Shown piece after piece: positions 45,441 to 56,790 of a stretch of DNA of 64,000 nucleotides (position 1 is its first letter; the number at the start of each line of letters is the position of its first letter). The translations under genes were made by a program, and so were the position numbers. Under the pieces are notes generated by a model that searched no databases, was not told where the DNA came from, and saw only the letters and a program-made list of their open reading frames with translations. This DNA comes from Amblyomma americanum (taxonomy: Eukaryota; Arthropoda; Arachnida; Ixodida; Ixodidae): assembly GCF_052857255.1 (NCBI RefSeq), contig NW_027526505.1:610501-674500 (forward strand), read 5' to 3'.

Positions 45441-46230
45441 GGTCAAGATTCAGTTCTTCAATTAAAGGCAGGGCCGCGGTTTTTACTTGCTCCTGTTTAT
45501 CCTGGATATGAACAAAGTTCTTCTGATTTGAAACAGCCCTCCTTATCTGCTGTCAGTAGTCTCAACTGGTCCGATACTAGAAACTTGACCATCGAGCCGT
45601 ACCCCTGCCTATATTTGCAATCTCTTTTGTTGTCCTGGCCAAACTAGCACCACAATGATCAATACACATCGGTCGGCAGTCATCATGCACAAGACGCGAA
45701 ATTGACCGGGTGAGTGTAACCTTTTCCTCTTAACGCAGATGCGGCTCGACTGCGAACTTTGGTCCCATTCGCAGAAATTCCACGTGCTTTTTGGAATTTG
45801 CGTATCCCCTAGGATGATTACTTTTCCGGTGGGCGAAGATGTCTTCTTTATTTTTGGTAGTTGGGGTCATAAATTTCTCCATAAAAACTCCGTGTACTCA
45901 TCAGTCGTTGCGCTCCAGTCCCGGATGACCCGTTGGTTCCGTGGGAAGTCACCACCACACTCACACGCCGCCCGAAGGCGGTCTTCGAAGAATCGCCCTT
46001 GGTGCCACCATTCTGACGCAAGGAGTTCGCACATACAGCGGGCATGTCCAATGGATGGCTGTAGAAACCCGCACATCACCTTAAGAACTGGCGGACACAG
46101 GCCTTCCCTCGCATACCACGAAGCCACACGAGCATTGCACACTCACAGAGCTATTAATGAAGCCAGCAGGGCCTTGTCATCCAGATAGGGTTGAGAAAAA
46201 GTGAAAGTGCCCGAAGCAGAAGAAATGCAG

Positions 46231-46419
46231 TTCAACACGATGGCAAGACTGGGGAGTTGGTGGTACATACTTAAGGAAAAATAGAACAAAAGACGGGGAC
46301 AAGTGAAGAAAACAGCAGGACCAGCGCTGGCCTTTTTGTTTTCTTCACTTGTCCCCGTCTTTTGCGATATTTTTCCGTAAGTATGTATCACCAACTCGCC
46401 CACGTTGCCATCGTGTTGA
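46231..46419. repeat. Large imperfect hairpin at the 5' end of the Penelope-like element
   Basis: Arms 46231-46313 and 46338-46419 are inverted copies: TTCAACACGATGGCAA, GAGTTGGTGGTACATACTT and GACGGGGACAAGTGAAGAAA are each mirrored. The ~24-bp loop contains CCAGCGCTGG. It explains the plus- and minus-strand open frames that cross this stretch. Confidence 0.85.
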
Positions 46420-46430
46420 GCTGTTTGCGT

Positions 46431-47394
46431 GTCTGTATAAATATCTGTATCAGCGTTTTCCTCGAAGTGTCCATGCACGGGCGGCGACATTATGCAACCT
46501 TAATGTCTCTGGACTGCTTCTTGTTGCGGAGCTTCTCTCTAGACCGGCAAATCCGAATTCGATAGATTCGACGAGTGCCCGGCGATGCGCGAAAAGTAGT
46601 TTACAATTCGGCTGTAATACGCGTAGAGCCCCAGGATCAACGCAGAGACTTTTTGCCGGGTACCTTTTTATTCGCTTGGTGCTTAAGATGTGGCATAGAA
46701 ACATCCGCGGCTCGTATGCGAAATGGCACTTATCTGATTTAACGGTCAGCCCTGACGACTTGATTGTGTCTAGCATAGATTGTAGCCTGTTTAGATAGTC
46801 GTCAATGGTCGAGGAGAAGAAGACGACGTCATCTAGGCATACCAGGTAATTTTTCTTATTTAGGCCTGCAATCTCTGTGTACAGTAGACGCTGGAACCTT
46901 GGTGAGGCAGAAGAAAGTCCACATGGCATTGGCTTGAACACTTAGAGGGCGTCGGGCGTAATGAAGGCGGTTGTCTCATGGGCCCTTTCATCGACATTTA
47001 GTTGCCAACACCTGCACTTTAGGTCTTTGGGCGAAAAGTATTTGACATCGCTGATATGGTTAGTGTATCGTCGATTCGGGGTAGTGGGCGAAATCTTTCT
47101 TCGCTACACTGAGTCGGCTGTAATCGATTCAAAACCAGAGATCACAGTCCTTAATATTCACGAAGACGACCGGGGCTGACCAGGAGTTTTTCGATGGCTG
47201 GATGGCAAAGTCGCGCAGCATTTCTTCCACTTGGTCCTGGGTGCCTTTGCGTTCTCGCTGCGGGGCTGGGTAGGGGGAGACTTCGGTCGTGCTGGTCGGT
47301 TATAATGCGATGTTTTCCAATCAGCGTTTGTCGGACCATTGGTGCGGACAAAAATGCGCTCTAGCTTCGAAGTTGACTGTGGATCTGGTCTCAT
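46431..47394 (-). pseudogene. Gypsy reverse transcriptase and start of RNase H
   Basis: On the minus strand, broken frames show the primer-grip side near 47180-47030 (PLPRIDDTL-like and KYFSPKDL), then one frame 46941-46450 with KPMPCGLSSASPRFQRLL, the catalytic LDD in NYLVCLDDVVFFSS (about 46835), and SGLTVKSDKCHFAYEPRMFL. After a shift, RNase H begins with HFEENADTDIYTDT and is cut at 46431 by the Penelope insertion. The YxDD first residue is Cys here. Confidence 0.85.
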
Positions 47395-47629
47395 GTGTTC
47401 CTGGGTGCGGCTGGGTTCATGCCCAAGACGAGGGTGTGGTTTTTCTTAAGTGAATGTTAGAAAGGATGCAAGACATAAGAAAGTTTTGATAATTCGTCTA
47501 AGAAAGCAATCGTCGTTTCTCTGCTGACGTGCAGGTATTCTCCTTTGTAGTTCGTCAGCAGCGTATCATGTTGGCAATTGAGGAAATGGACCATGCTTCT
47601 TACGATGCCAGTTCCTTAATGATGGTTTC

Positions 47630-48010
47630 ATTTTTCTTAGCTTCAGAGTTGCCATCGAAGGGATGGCTTCATGCGTCGAAAGCGTGATATTTTTAAACCA
47701 AAGGCTGTTGATCACCTGAGGCTGATAATGAAAATCCGTGCCCAGTAGGACGTCGCGGAAACACAGCTTTTACACCACGAATGTCGCAGGTTAAGTTTGT
47801 GCGCTGACGGTCACTCGCGCTCTGTATCGTCCGGATGTCGTAATAAGGTGACCTCCAGCGGTTGAGACTTTACGGTCGTCCCAAGCGGTCGCGAATATCT
47901 TCAAGTGCGCAGTGATTGTTTAAGTCATCACCTAATCGGCTCTTGTGCCGACTAGAGCCGTAAATTTCCGGCAGTCGATAGCCGATTCTAAGTCGATTAC
48001 TCTGGCTTCT
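47630..48010 (-). pseudogene. Gypsy aspartic protease relic
   Basis: The minus-strand translation reads KFTALVGTRAD, where the family has Asp-Thr-Gly in place of Gly-Thr-Arg, then TAWDDRKVSTAGGHLITTSG and CFRDVLLGTDF. The flap and second strand are recognisable, but the catalytic Asp codon is changed (GGC) and several stops are present. Confidence 0.7.
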
Positions 48011-48471
48011 GCGTTGCTCGTAGCTCTTAACGTCAAGTGAATGCTTCATCGGGCATGTGCATTACGTATAGGGACTGTAGTCCGCTCGTTTCCTACTGGC
48101 GGTGTCATTCAGAAGTCGGTCAGCGTCGTAGTCGAGGGTGTTGTTTTATGCGGCGTTGGCGTATTGGGGGCAGCGTCTTTATGTCCGGTGGTCGGTGGAG
48201 CATCATGGGCGTGTCACTATTGAACAACCTCACGTCGGCAGGCTGTTGTATTTAGTTGCCCGTAATGGGCTGGGAGACTGCCCTCAAGCGGCGCGTGCGT
48301 GATGTGACGTGGGGATGGAAATCCCGCAGATGACGGAGAGAAAGACCTCGATTGGGGGCTCTGCGCTTAGTCGGCGCGACGCAATTATTCCTCTATCTCC
48401 CGTGTTTGCTGGCCGGGTTTCCCTCGTGGTGCATCGTAGACGGAAACCTAGACGCCCAATTTTCTTTATAA

Positions 48472-48513
48472 CCAGTGCCGCAGGATATGCGCAGGTCAAC
48501 TGCAGTGGAAGCA
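48472..48513 (-). pseudogene. Gypsy gag zinc-knuckle relic
   Basis: On the minus strand: Cys-Phe-His-Cys-Ser, a stop, Pro-Ala-His-Ile-Leu-Arg-His-Trp. Spacing is that of a CCHC knuckle with the last Cys changed to Trp (TGG) and one internal TGA. It lies at the expected distance upstream of the protease. Confidence 0.55.
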
Positions 48514-48519
48514 TAGTGG

Positions 48520-50590
48520 ACAATGAGGGAGGGGGGGGGGGGGGAGAACTGCCTGACATCGACTGAAAACGACTGAGGGACAACGACTGCCTGAAATCGG
48601 GGAAGCAGGCTGAGACAGCTATCCCCGTAAATTGGCTGGCTTCAGCTCCTTGCTTATAAGAACTTTATTCATGCGTGATTAGGGCTAAAGGGTTTACGTG
48701 AAACAGGAAATGTCTAGTTGAGTATGTAGAGTCCGTACTTATGTACAGCAGGGGCCCCGTTATGTATCGTATTATTTCGATCCTATTTTACTGATCTCCT
48801 TCCCTAGGTCGCTTCTCTCTTTGCCGTAGGTGGAGAGGAATTCTCGCTGGTCGTCGAAGAATCAGGCCTATGACGGCCCTTACTTAAAAATCGTGCCCCA
48901 CAGCCGGACTGCAAAAGTACCGTTTCCGACCCTGACGATTGACGGAGTGTAAAGAGGGGTTTGACACTCCTGTCGAGCTTCATCGGTACAAATCTTGTCT
49001 CGGTAGCAGTAGTGACGGTCGCACGATGAATCGCTCGAGCTTGACACAGCCTGAGTGGATGCAGCTTTATCATTGTGGTTTGCAGGAGCGCTGCGACTGA
49101 GTCGATCATGGCTGTGTGCATACTATGGTTATTTTCGCTTTTTCACGGTGGACGTCATAATAAAAAAAAACGAAACCAAATAAACCGTAAAAAACGTGCG
49201 CCATATCGGTTGGTTGTGCTATAAAATACCTAAGGTAAGAATTAAAAATACGGTAAAAATATTGTTCTTCCTTTTTCTCGTAGGAGAAAAACTTTTAGAA
49301 GTTTTTCCTTTTTAATTACGCAATTTCTATTGCATAAAATGTTACAAGTTGGTAATAATTCCCATCGCATCTCATGCTATTTTTGAGATATGCGGCTTGA
49401 GTAGCAGATCGCTCGAACTTTTTGGTAAAACCGCATGATCGCACAAAACAAGAAGTTTTTTGAGCGTCATGTGGTTAAATTTGTCACTGCTTGTTTCACA
49501 TATGTAGCACGCCACAAAAATCTGAAAATACGACCCGATAAAATAGCGAAGAGAAAAGAGCTGAAGAAAACATTGTGCGCAGCAGTCTTCGTGCTCACCG
49601 CATCAAATGGCTTAGCAAGGAGACGCACTTGGACACTATTGAGATGTGGTGGCGCTAGTCGCACGCGGCAATGAAAGTAAACGGCAGACGTTTATTTTGG
49701 CACTGTCTGTGGGCTCCGACACCGAGTAAAGAAGAGCTCACAGAAGGTTTAAACAAACGTAACTTTGCGTTTCCAACCATCTTGCATCATTGGAAGAGCG
49801 GCAAAGCTGGCGTGTTTTTCCACTAAGGTGGCTTTGGTAATATGGCAAAGGACGTGCGAGAATATTGGGGTCACTGGAAATGCAATCGAAGCTACATCAG
49901 CCGCGTGCACGGTACAGTGTCAAAAATTGCGCCTCATTAGACATATAGTGTACCAAAACGTAAAGTTAACTGTGGAAGTGTTGAGCGGTGGCGACAGGGG
50001 TGCTGCTGGCGGCCAGAAATAGAACGTGGGCTTGTAACGAGTGTGCAATTTCAGCAGTATCCTTTTGATCACAATGAACATTTGGAATGCATCCAGATTC
50101 GCATTTTATTTATGACTTGTTTTTAGTGCGAAAGCACAACATGGGTCGCGAATGATCAAATGATCAAAGCGTTGGTGTCGGGTTTAAAGTTTATAAGCAC
50201 GAGGTGCGGAGCGGGAAGGATAGGCACGGATGCGCGCTGCTTGACGGAGACGGATCACTGGAAACTACGGCGCAGCTCAGGCACGATTTGGCGGCGCACA
50301 CTCGCACGAGGAGAGGTGGGTCAAGGTGACTTTCTATGCTCGGCAACGGATATATGAACCTGACTGCCGCCGCGCTTGCTTCGCACATGTTTTGTGCTCT
50401 GCGCGAGAGGTTTTCGCTGGCGTCAAACAGATGCGTAGATGTAGCGGGCAAAATGATTACGTGATGCAATGAAAAATGCGAGTAAAACGCAGCTCTAAAA
50501 CACGAAATTATATTACCCAGAAGAGTGCGAGGCAAACAGACAGGAGTTCGCGCCGAAAAAATGGCAGCGACTAAGTACGATGCTTGCAAG
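48520..50590. other. No recognisable feature apart from a poly-G run
   Basis: A G-run lies at 48530-48543. The remaining frames, including minus 49121-48804 and plus 49435-49674, show no domain I recognise. The gypsy 5' LTR should lie in this stretch but I cannot define it. Confidence 0.35.
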
Positions 50591-51530
50591 AGAGAACACT
50601 TTAAACTGACGCGTTGAGCCAAGGCAACTGCACCAATTCGGCAGGTACACAGATGGCGGCCAGCCGCGGGCCTGACTCGTCTTGCACTAAGTCGCCGCGG
50701 GCGACGTAGTAAACCTCCTAGCTTGTGGAGGAGCCCGGTGAAAGGCGGGCGCCTGAACGATACAGGGGCTCGCTAGTTAATTGCAACAAAGGAAGGGGTC
50801 GCAAAGCGCGAGGAAGTGGTGGCAGCGTAGACTAGAGCAATGGCGTGGTCGGGAGTTTTTGAGGCAGTGGATGACTGCTATGCTGCCAGGAAAGAACACT
50901 AATAAGAACAGTTGGAAAACTACTGTGGATTCTCTTTATCATCCCCGCCAAGCATGATTACGAATGATCGGAGAACATGTAGAGATCTAGTCTTTCAAAG
51001 CAGGTCTTTAGTCCAAGATGTTTCTTTTGTGCCAAATTTCTTCACCGATCATAAAATTGTGTACTGTTCCAACCTTTGCATTGTCAACCACAGTTGGACA
51101 TGGAAAAATACGGCGAGGGTGCGTGGTATTCGGACATTGTAGACATTTTATCGGATGTGAAATCAGAATGTTCACCAATACTTCTCAGCAGAGTTCTTCA
51201 GAATAGGACAGTGCTTCACTGGGCCGCAAAAATGTTCTCGACTTATAGAGCATTTGCAGATAGGGTTAAGTCGTCAGTAATTTTTTTCTACAGCCTGTAC
51301 GAATTGACCTTCACACTTACTTGAATAGCAACAGAAAAAAATTTTCGCCGTGTGTGTTCCAGTTCATTAGAGAAATTTTCAACGTGATCTCCTGTTCACT
51401 GACAGGAATAATTGCGCGCTTGGTAGATGCAGGAGAGAAAAACGTTGCGGCTGATTCGGTCAGTGAGTTGCTGAAAACTGGCATATCCTGGATGAAATCA
51501 GGAAGACAGGTCTGGAGGTAGAAAATTTGT
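50590..51530 (+). other. GC-rich leader followed by an unrecognised, interrupted coding-like frame
   Basis: GC-rich sequence (50640-50830) precedes ATG 50840, which opens MAWSGVFEAVDDCYAARKEH, then two TAA codons. The same frame then stays open for 76 codons (50912-51142), and overlapping plus-strand frames continue to 51521. I recognise no domain. It could be a decayed LINE 5' region or a processed pseudogene; the evidence is weak. Confidence 0.25.
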
Positions 51531-51599
51531 TTTTTATAATACTCAACAAAAGCAGTCAGTGCAGATGTCGGCGACAGCCGCCTCGTAGAAATATTATCA

Positions 51600-51975
51600 G
51601 CAACGTCATCGTCATCATCAGCCTGACTACGCCAACTGCAGGATGAAGGCAGTTGTCGTAGTCACCCATATCTCTCCAATTAATCCTGCTCTGTGCAAGC
51701 TGCGGCCATGCATTCTCTGCCATCTATTTGATCCCACCCGCCCACTTAAACTCTCTGAGGCCCCCTGCTCTGCTTGCTTCTTCGCAGCAACACTCCACAC
51801 AAGTAACCGGCAGTGTCTCGATGTCGCACCAGTTCCTCTGCCAATCTGTAACTACGGTCGTCATGCGATTGGATTCAAAAACGCAAGACCACGCTCTAAG
51901 CGATTTTACGTCAGCACTTCCCTTATAGCGATCCCTGCCTAAGAGCTCTCGACGTTGTCCAGTTAACGTACGCAC
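51600..51975 (-). mobile_element. RTE-like LINE 3' end
   Basis: On the minus strand GLREFKWAGGIK, then AENAWPQLAQSRINWRDMGD, is the conserved RTE C-terminus (family RWxDDI...WxQLAQDRxxWRxLGEA). It is followed by the TGATGATGACGATGA tail at 51625-51600. Only the last ~100 codons remain, with a stop after GGIK. Confidence 0.7.
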
Positions 51976-53140
51976 GCCACGTGTCTTCTCGGCAGCGCGG
52001 GAAAGCTTTTGCTTGTAAGCGCACGCTGGTAGTGCGGAAAAGCACTACAGGTAGGCCTACCAAATGGTCGCTCCACTCGCTAGACTGCATGTGACAGGGC
52101 TGTGATTGGCAAGCGAAATTGTATGGCAGGTTTCCTCTATTATCTCTTCCAGCACTAGACGGGCAAATGATCTCAACTACAGTATGTGTGCAGAAAGGTT
52201 CATAAGTCAAATATTTTGTTTGTACAGAGGCAAGAAACAATGAAGGGAAAAAACGGAATTCTCACTTAACGAAATATTTTGCAGTGACTTTGAGTTGGTT
52301 GCTTAAATAAAAATCAAGGCTGCTGCGGAAGGTGAGCTTATATCTGCCGGAATTTTCAGACATTGCGCATGCTTTGTTCAATGTGTATACAATGACTAAG
52401 TGTGGTAATGTAGCAACAATTTTCGCGCGTACAACACAGCTCAGTTTCCTGGTAGAGGTTTCGTACCTTTTTGCCACGTGCTTCATACCTTACACTGGGT
52501 CATCCCAAAATCAAAGTAAAATAAAACACCCGACAACCCACTCCTGACGTATACAGCGTTTATGCCCAACAGATACCAGAAATGAGTCCGTACTAGACTT
52601 AAACAATGGCCTCTTAACTGACGACGGATAAAATACAAAATTGTGCAAGACCGCTGCAAAAAGAAAATGCTTGTCGGAGAGCTGGCACGGAGAGATCTCT
52701 TGATCTTTCTTTGCAATTGATGAGTACGGAGAGTTAAGTACCAGATCGTATTTGAGATGTCAAAATTAAGTTGTGGAAGTTGGAATTGAAAGAGGGAGAG
52801 AGAGATCTTGTAAGTGATCCTGATTGATCCGAACGTTGTTTCAAACCTCTACAGAGGCCTCTACCTGCAGTTATAAGTACAACGACCTTCAGCATCCTAG
52901 CATACTCTAACTACCGCTTTACGCTTCCTGTTGAACGGGCCTCTGACTCGTCGAGGAAACAACACGAACCAGTGTCACGACCTGCTATTCCTTGATGAAG
53001 ACTGGTTCCGTCAGTCCGGCCAACCAACTACATTTATAATTTGAATTCTGGCACTGCTAATGACCACTGTTTAGGTGCTTGCAGAAGGCAGAAACCTGTT
53101 TGCTGGTTTTCTAACTCGATCTAGCATGTTCAACACTCCA
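51976..53140. other. No recognisable feature
   Basis: Short frames only; nothing recognised. Confidence 0.35.
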
Positions 53141-53144
53141 CGTT

Positions 53145-53480
53145 TCAAATATAGCGACTTCTATTAATATCCTGATTTCTCAGTCCTAATTGTGCTTCGT
53201 CTACCGAAGCGTAAAAGGCCTGGCTAGAGCCTCTTATTTGTTCTCTAAGCGCTGTCTCTCTTCCCAGCCTATTATGACGGGATTTGAAGGCGCAGGCTCC
53301 TTTGCCTAGCCATGAAACCCTAGCAAGCCGAGCACCATGCCGGGCCTTAGCTTTTACCATTTTGAGGAAACCGGTGTGCAACCGGCCGGCAGCGGGAGTC
53401 GAATCCACCACCTCCCGTTCCTCAGGCTGTTATATTTATTGGGCTTACAAGACTGTGCGCGGTATTTATCGGCCTCCCTT
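53145..53480 (-). repeat. Possible tRNA-related repeat (B-box-like only)
   Basis: On the minus strand GGATTCGACTCCC (53406-53394) resembles a Pol III B-box followed by GCTGCCGGCCGGTTG. No convincing A-box lies upstream and no tail is clear, so this is weak. Confidence 0.25.
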
Positions 53481-53589
53481 TCAACAATTTCAAACTTTTT
53501 GCCCTTTGTTCAGGAAAAACTAGTCTTGCCCTCCGCCTCTCATTACAGCCCAGGGAAATTACTGAAAAAACCAAATAGCAAGAAAGCAA

Positions 53590-54330
53590 CAGCGAAGCGC
53601 CACCCTAATCCCCATTAGCCTAACTACGCCAAACGCAGAACAAAGATCTCTACCATATCTCTCCAATTAACCCCATCCTTCAGTAGCTTCGGACACCGTA
53701 TCCCAGCAAACTTACTAATCTCGTCTCCTCACCTAATTTTCTTCCGCCAGCTGCTACGCTTGCCTTCTATTAAAAACCTGTCCTTCACACTCAACGACCA
53801 TCGGTTGTCTTGTCTTCACATTATATGCAGTGCCGAAGACCATTTATTATTAAATTCGACAAGGATGTCATTAAACCACGCTCGTTCCTAGGCTTAATCT
53901 GCTCTCTTCCTGTCTCTTACCATTGCAAATGTAACTGCTTTCCACAGCTCTCTGCGCTGTTCTCCACTTGAGCAGAACTCATTCTGTTAGCTTCCGAATT
54001 TCTGAGTCATTTGTGAGTCCCGGTAAAATAGAGCTGCTATGTTCATTTGAGACATATTGCCAAACTGAGATTCATGATCAGACAGTAGCTCAAAAACGTG
54101 CTCCGCATTTTACTCATCTCATTTCATTTTCGCGAACGTATTCAGTACACATTCAGTATCCACTTATAGCAATTCGCTACCAATCTTAAACTGCTGCTCG
54201 CTTCCGAGACGGATGAACATTGCTAAAGTTTTTAAATATTAATTTTTCGATCCTTCCTTCTGCTATGTTCTTTCCAAGCATTTGATCGTGTTCTGCAATT
54301 CAACCTCTGAGTTACTTATCAAGGCAATGA
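53590..54330 (-). pseudogene. RTE-like LINE ORF2 C-terminal part
   Basis: The minus-strand translation includes TDNRWSLSVKDRF, IEGKRSSWRKKIR, DEISKFAGI and LKDGVNWRDMVEIF near 53640, the RTE C-terminal signature. The same signature is seen at 51600-51975. Earlier thumb sequence is broken into short frames. Confidence 0.7.
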
Positions 54331-54567
54331 TATGATAGACCACATATTACAGGAACACTCTCCATCAACCGTTATCGCATACTTTAGCCGGTCCATGTCT
54401 ATGAATACCTCCTGTAAACATGCAGTAAAATGCACTGCAGAGATCGTATCGCCCTGCATAAGAACCTTCCTCATTCTAATCATATTGCTGCTTTTATGGA
54501 GGAATATGGTGGCAGCGCAGCCGTTATATGCATCTTTCTCTGTTTTGCACCAGGTCGTTTTACACAC
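54319..54567 (-). pseudogene. RTE-like reverse transcriptase palm fragment
   Basis: MRKVLMQGDTISAVHFTACL, followed by EVFIDMDRLKYAITVDGE, corresponds to the RT stretch QGDTISPKLFTACLE just before the FADD box. The FADD box itself is not readable here. Confidence 0.75.
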
Positions 54568-54702
54568 TGTAACAGTAATTCTGTAATGCCTTGATTACTT
54601 CTGGTGATTAAGGTCAACAGGCGTTTACCCGATCGGTCTCCACTTTTTCGAGTTCAAGTCGCCTTTTTCTGCTAGATTAAGATGATGTTTGCGTTCTTTC
54701 AA

Positions 54703-54948
54703 TGTTTGGTTTGGTTTGGTTTATGGCGGTTTAACGTCCCAAAACGGCTCAGGCTGTGAAAGACGCCGTAGTAAAGGGCTCCGGAAATTTCGACCACCTG
54801 GGGTTCTTTAACCTGCGCTGACATCGCACAGCACAGGGGCCTCTAGAATTTCGCCTCCATCGAAATTCGACTGCCGTGGCCGGGATCGAACCCACGTCTT
54901 TCGGGCCAGCAGCCGACCGCCGTAACCACTCAGCCACCGCGGCGCCTT
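54703..54948 (-). mobile_element. tRNA-headed SINE (Ruka-like), with 10-bp target duplication
   Basis: On the minus strand: CCGCGGTGGCTGAGTGG (A-box), GTGGGTTCGATCCC (B-box), body GGTGGTCGAAATTTCCGGAG, end GCCATAAACCAAACCAAACC. It is flanked exactly by GTTCTTTCAA at 54693-54702 and 54949-54958. It lies within the RTE-like LINE, so it is younger than that copy. Confidence 0.9.
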
Positions 54949-55230
54949 GTTCTTTCAAGATTCCGGTTCACTTGAGGTCATCACGGTTATCGTATATAGG
55001 ATGTATACATTCTCTAAAAGAATCTCTCAATTGTCCCTCAAACGATCTGGTGTTAATTGTTTCTGAGTAGCTGCTTCACCCCTTTCGATGGCTCGGCAGG
55101 CTTTCTTCCGTTCTTACGTTTCCGGCGTGATGTCTTAATGCTGCACACTGCTGACCCTCTCACTACTTCCCTAATTACATTGACTACTGTACACAGCTGT
55201 GCAGAACTGTATGGCTACAGAAAAAAAAAT

Positions 55231-55665
55231 GTTCAGAGCTAAAAAAGAGGAGTACAGAGACGACAGGTCAAAGCAGGCGCTGTTCTCTCCTGTCGTCTGT
55301 GTGTTCGTCTTTTTTAGCGCTCTGAAACATTACCTTTATTCAGCACGTACCAACTAGCCCAGCAATTGGTTTTATTCGACTGTATCTCTTTGGCTGGAAT
55401 ATGTGCTGAGCTTGTGTATAGAGGCTGACTAAGATGTATAGACTGGATTATTTGGAGTCGGAGTCACAAACCCTCTCCGTGTACAAGTGTAGTCACAAGT
55501 ACAAGGAACTAGCTACTCTGATCATGTTGGCTGACGTCCAAAATAAGAGAATGAAAGGGCAAATCCAGCGTTTTTGCTATCTCTCCTAATTTCCGGTCCT
55601 GTCGTCTGTGTGCTCGTCTTTTTTGGCGCTCTGGACCTCTTCCTTTATTCAGTATGCACCTACTT
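55231..55665 (+). mobile_element. Penelope-like terminal structure: inverted stub plus two direct end repeats
   Basis: CCTGTCGTCTGTGTGTTCGTC (55289 on) and CCTGTCGTCTGTGTGCTCGTC (55598 on) are direct copies, both followed by a CTTTATTCAG-type end. Upstream, 55232-55266 is an inverted partial copy of 55289-55326. About 270 bp of non-coding sequence lies between the direct copies. This is the pseudo-LTR arrangement of a Penelope-like element with the coding body deleted. Confidence 0.6.
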
Positions 55666-55916
55666 TCATGTACTCCTTGCCTCTCAACACATACATCATA
55701 ATTTTCCTATTCCTAGCCTCCTCTTCATAGTTTTGCGAAAACTTCGTACTTTAGAGCATGCTCAGTTCCTGTCATAAAAAAACACTGTTATGTCGGTTAG
55801 CTGCGCATATTGTTTAGCTTTAGCAACTCTTCCAGTTCAATTCGTTCTGTGGAGTTAGAGGGTTTTATGCTTTGGCGTCTTTTAGTTCGACCTTTAGCAT
55901 CCCTATAGAGCTTGGC

Positions 55917-56535
55917 TTAATCATGTCTTACTTTGCTGCCTACTTCTACTGCGCAGTCCTTAATCATGGCTATGAGGTTATCCTTCATTGCTTGGCCATT
56001 ACGGTCGCCTTCGATCACTTGTGTTGAATGTCTGTTTTGCAGCGAGATCGTGAATCCATCTACGTTCCTTACTCTAGATTCCTGGTTGTTGCGCTTCCTT
56101 CGAAGTAGTTCCTTCCACTTCAAATCTAAGGTTATTGAAAAACTTGCCAACCTACGGTAATTACAACGCACCTTTGATAGGACATCCACATTCTGCACGA
56201 AGCTAGGGTGAGCGCAGAGTATGGTTTGTATCATTTTTCGCCCCCATAATTTTTGGGGCTCTTTTGCGCCCACTTCATGCTCGCTCGTTTGCCGAAGAAG
56301 GCATTCCTGAATCGCAAGTGTTGTCTGTGAACTCTACTGATATTTAGGTCCTGCTGTTCCCAGGGCCTGTGCAACAGTCACTCAATGCTTGGCCTCCAGC
56401 CTGCTTCTTGCCCACCTTGACATTGAATTTGCCAATCAGTACAATGCAAAGTGTTCGCACATTGGCGAACGTCGGATCTCCCTCATCGCAAATGCTTGCG
56501 ACGATTGGTTTATTATTGCTAGTTGTAGGCACTTG
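55917..56535 (-). pseudogene. RTE-like LINE APE endonuclease
   Basis: The minus frame 56532-56344 has CIVLIGKFNVKVGKKQAGG (family GDFNAKVG; Asp changed to Lys). The frame 56273-55917 has FVQNVDVLSKVRCNYRRLAS, where the family has SDHRLV with its catalytic His (here changed to Arg), then LDLKWKELLRRKRNN and IIMIKDCAVEVG-type linker sequence. Both catalytic changes indicate inactivity. Confidence 0.75.
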
Positions 56536-56638
56536 GGCCTGTACTAGTCATCAATATGTGCCTCACAATAGGTTCAAATTACAAAAATTGCAAGCCTCTC
56601 ATTAATACTATAGAGTCACTCTGTGCTGGCAGCTATAT

Positions 56639-56790
56639 CCTTGTATGCAAGTTCTAACAGCGCGAAGACAAGGGACGAAGAAGGAAGCTTATATTATCCC
56701 TTCCCGTGACTCCATCTCCTTCTCCGTTTCTTGTCGTTCGCGTGGTTACAATATGCATACAAGGTTGAAGAACCAACTAGCCGGCCTTTC
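56639..56790 (+). mobile_element. Penelope-like terminal hairpin
   Basis: Arms 56639-56684 and 56718-56764 are inverted copies with CCTTGTATGC at the outer end and GAAGAAGG/GGAGAAGG at the inner end. GAACCAACTAGCC follows outside, the same word as beside the Penelope ends at 22240 and 55345. It lies at or near the 5' side of the RTE-like copy. Confidence 0.55.

Larger units (their letters stand above)
43778..46419 (-). mobile_element. Penelope-like element (RT and GIY-YIG) inserted in gypsy, 11-bp target duplication
   Basis: The insertion is flanked by GCTGTTTGCGT at 43767-43777 and 46420-46430. On the minus strand it carries RT (about 45420-44640), linker and GIY-YIG endonuclease (44618-44094), and a 3' UTR. 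A terminal block GACGGGGACAAGTGAAGAAA (plus-strand reading) occurs near both ends in the same orientation (43797 and 46292), like the pseudo-LTRs of Penelope. The 5' end additionally carries an inverted copy (46338-46419 against 46231-46313), forming a large hairpin. Frameshifts and stops inactivate it. Confidence 0.85.
41672..48520 (-). mobile_element. Conventional Ty3/gypsy relic (gag-PR-RT-RH-IN), interrupted by two insertions
   Basis: On the minus strand the order is gag knuckle (about 48490), protease (48000-47630), RT (47390-46450), RNase H start (to 46431), then a Penelope-like insertion (43778-46419). RNase H resumes (43766-43440), followed by integrase (43440-42869), a LINE-tail insertion (42405-42868), and the integrase remainder (42404-41672). 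This is the ordinary gypsy order, in contrast to the element at 25030-32175. Dozens of stops and shifts mark it as old. LTRs were not found. Confidence 0.8.

Noticed and set aside
45848..46188. Open frames on both strands near 46000 as genes
   Set aside because: They lie in the 5' part of the Penelope-like insertion, overlap each other and show no recognisable domain.
43778..46419. Hammerhead ribozyme in the Penelope-like end repeats
   Set aside because: Such ribozymes are known in Penelope-like elements, but I could not find the CTGATGA and GAAA core in a foldable arrangement here.
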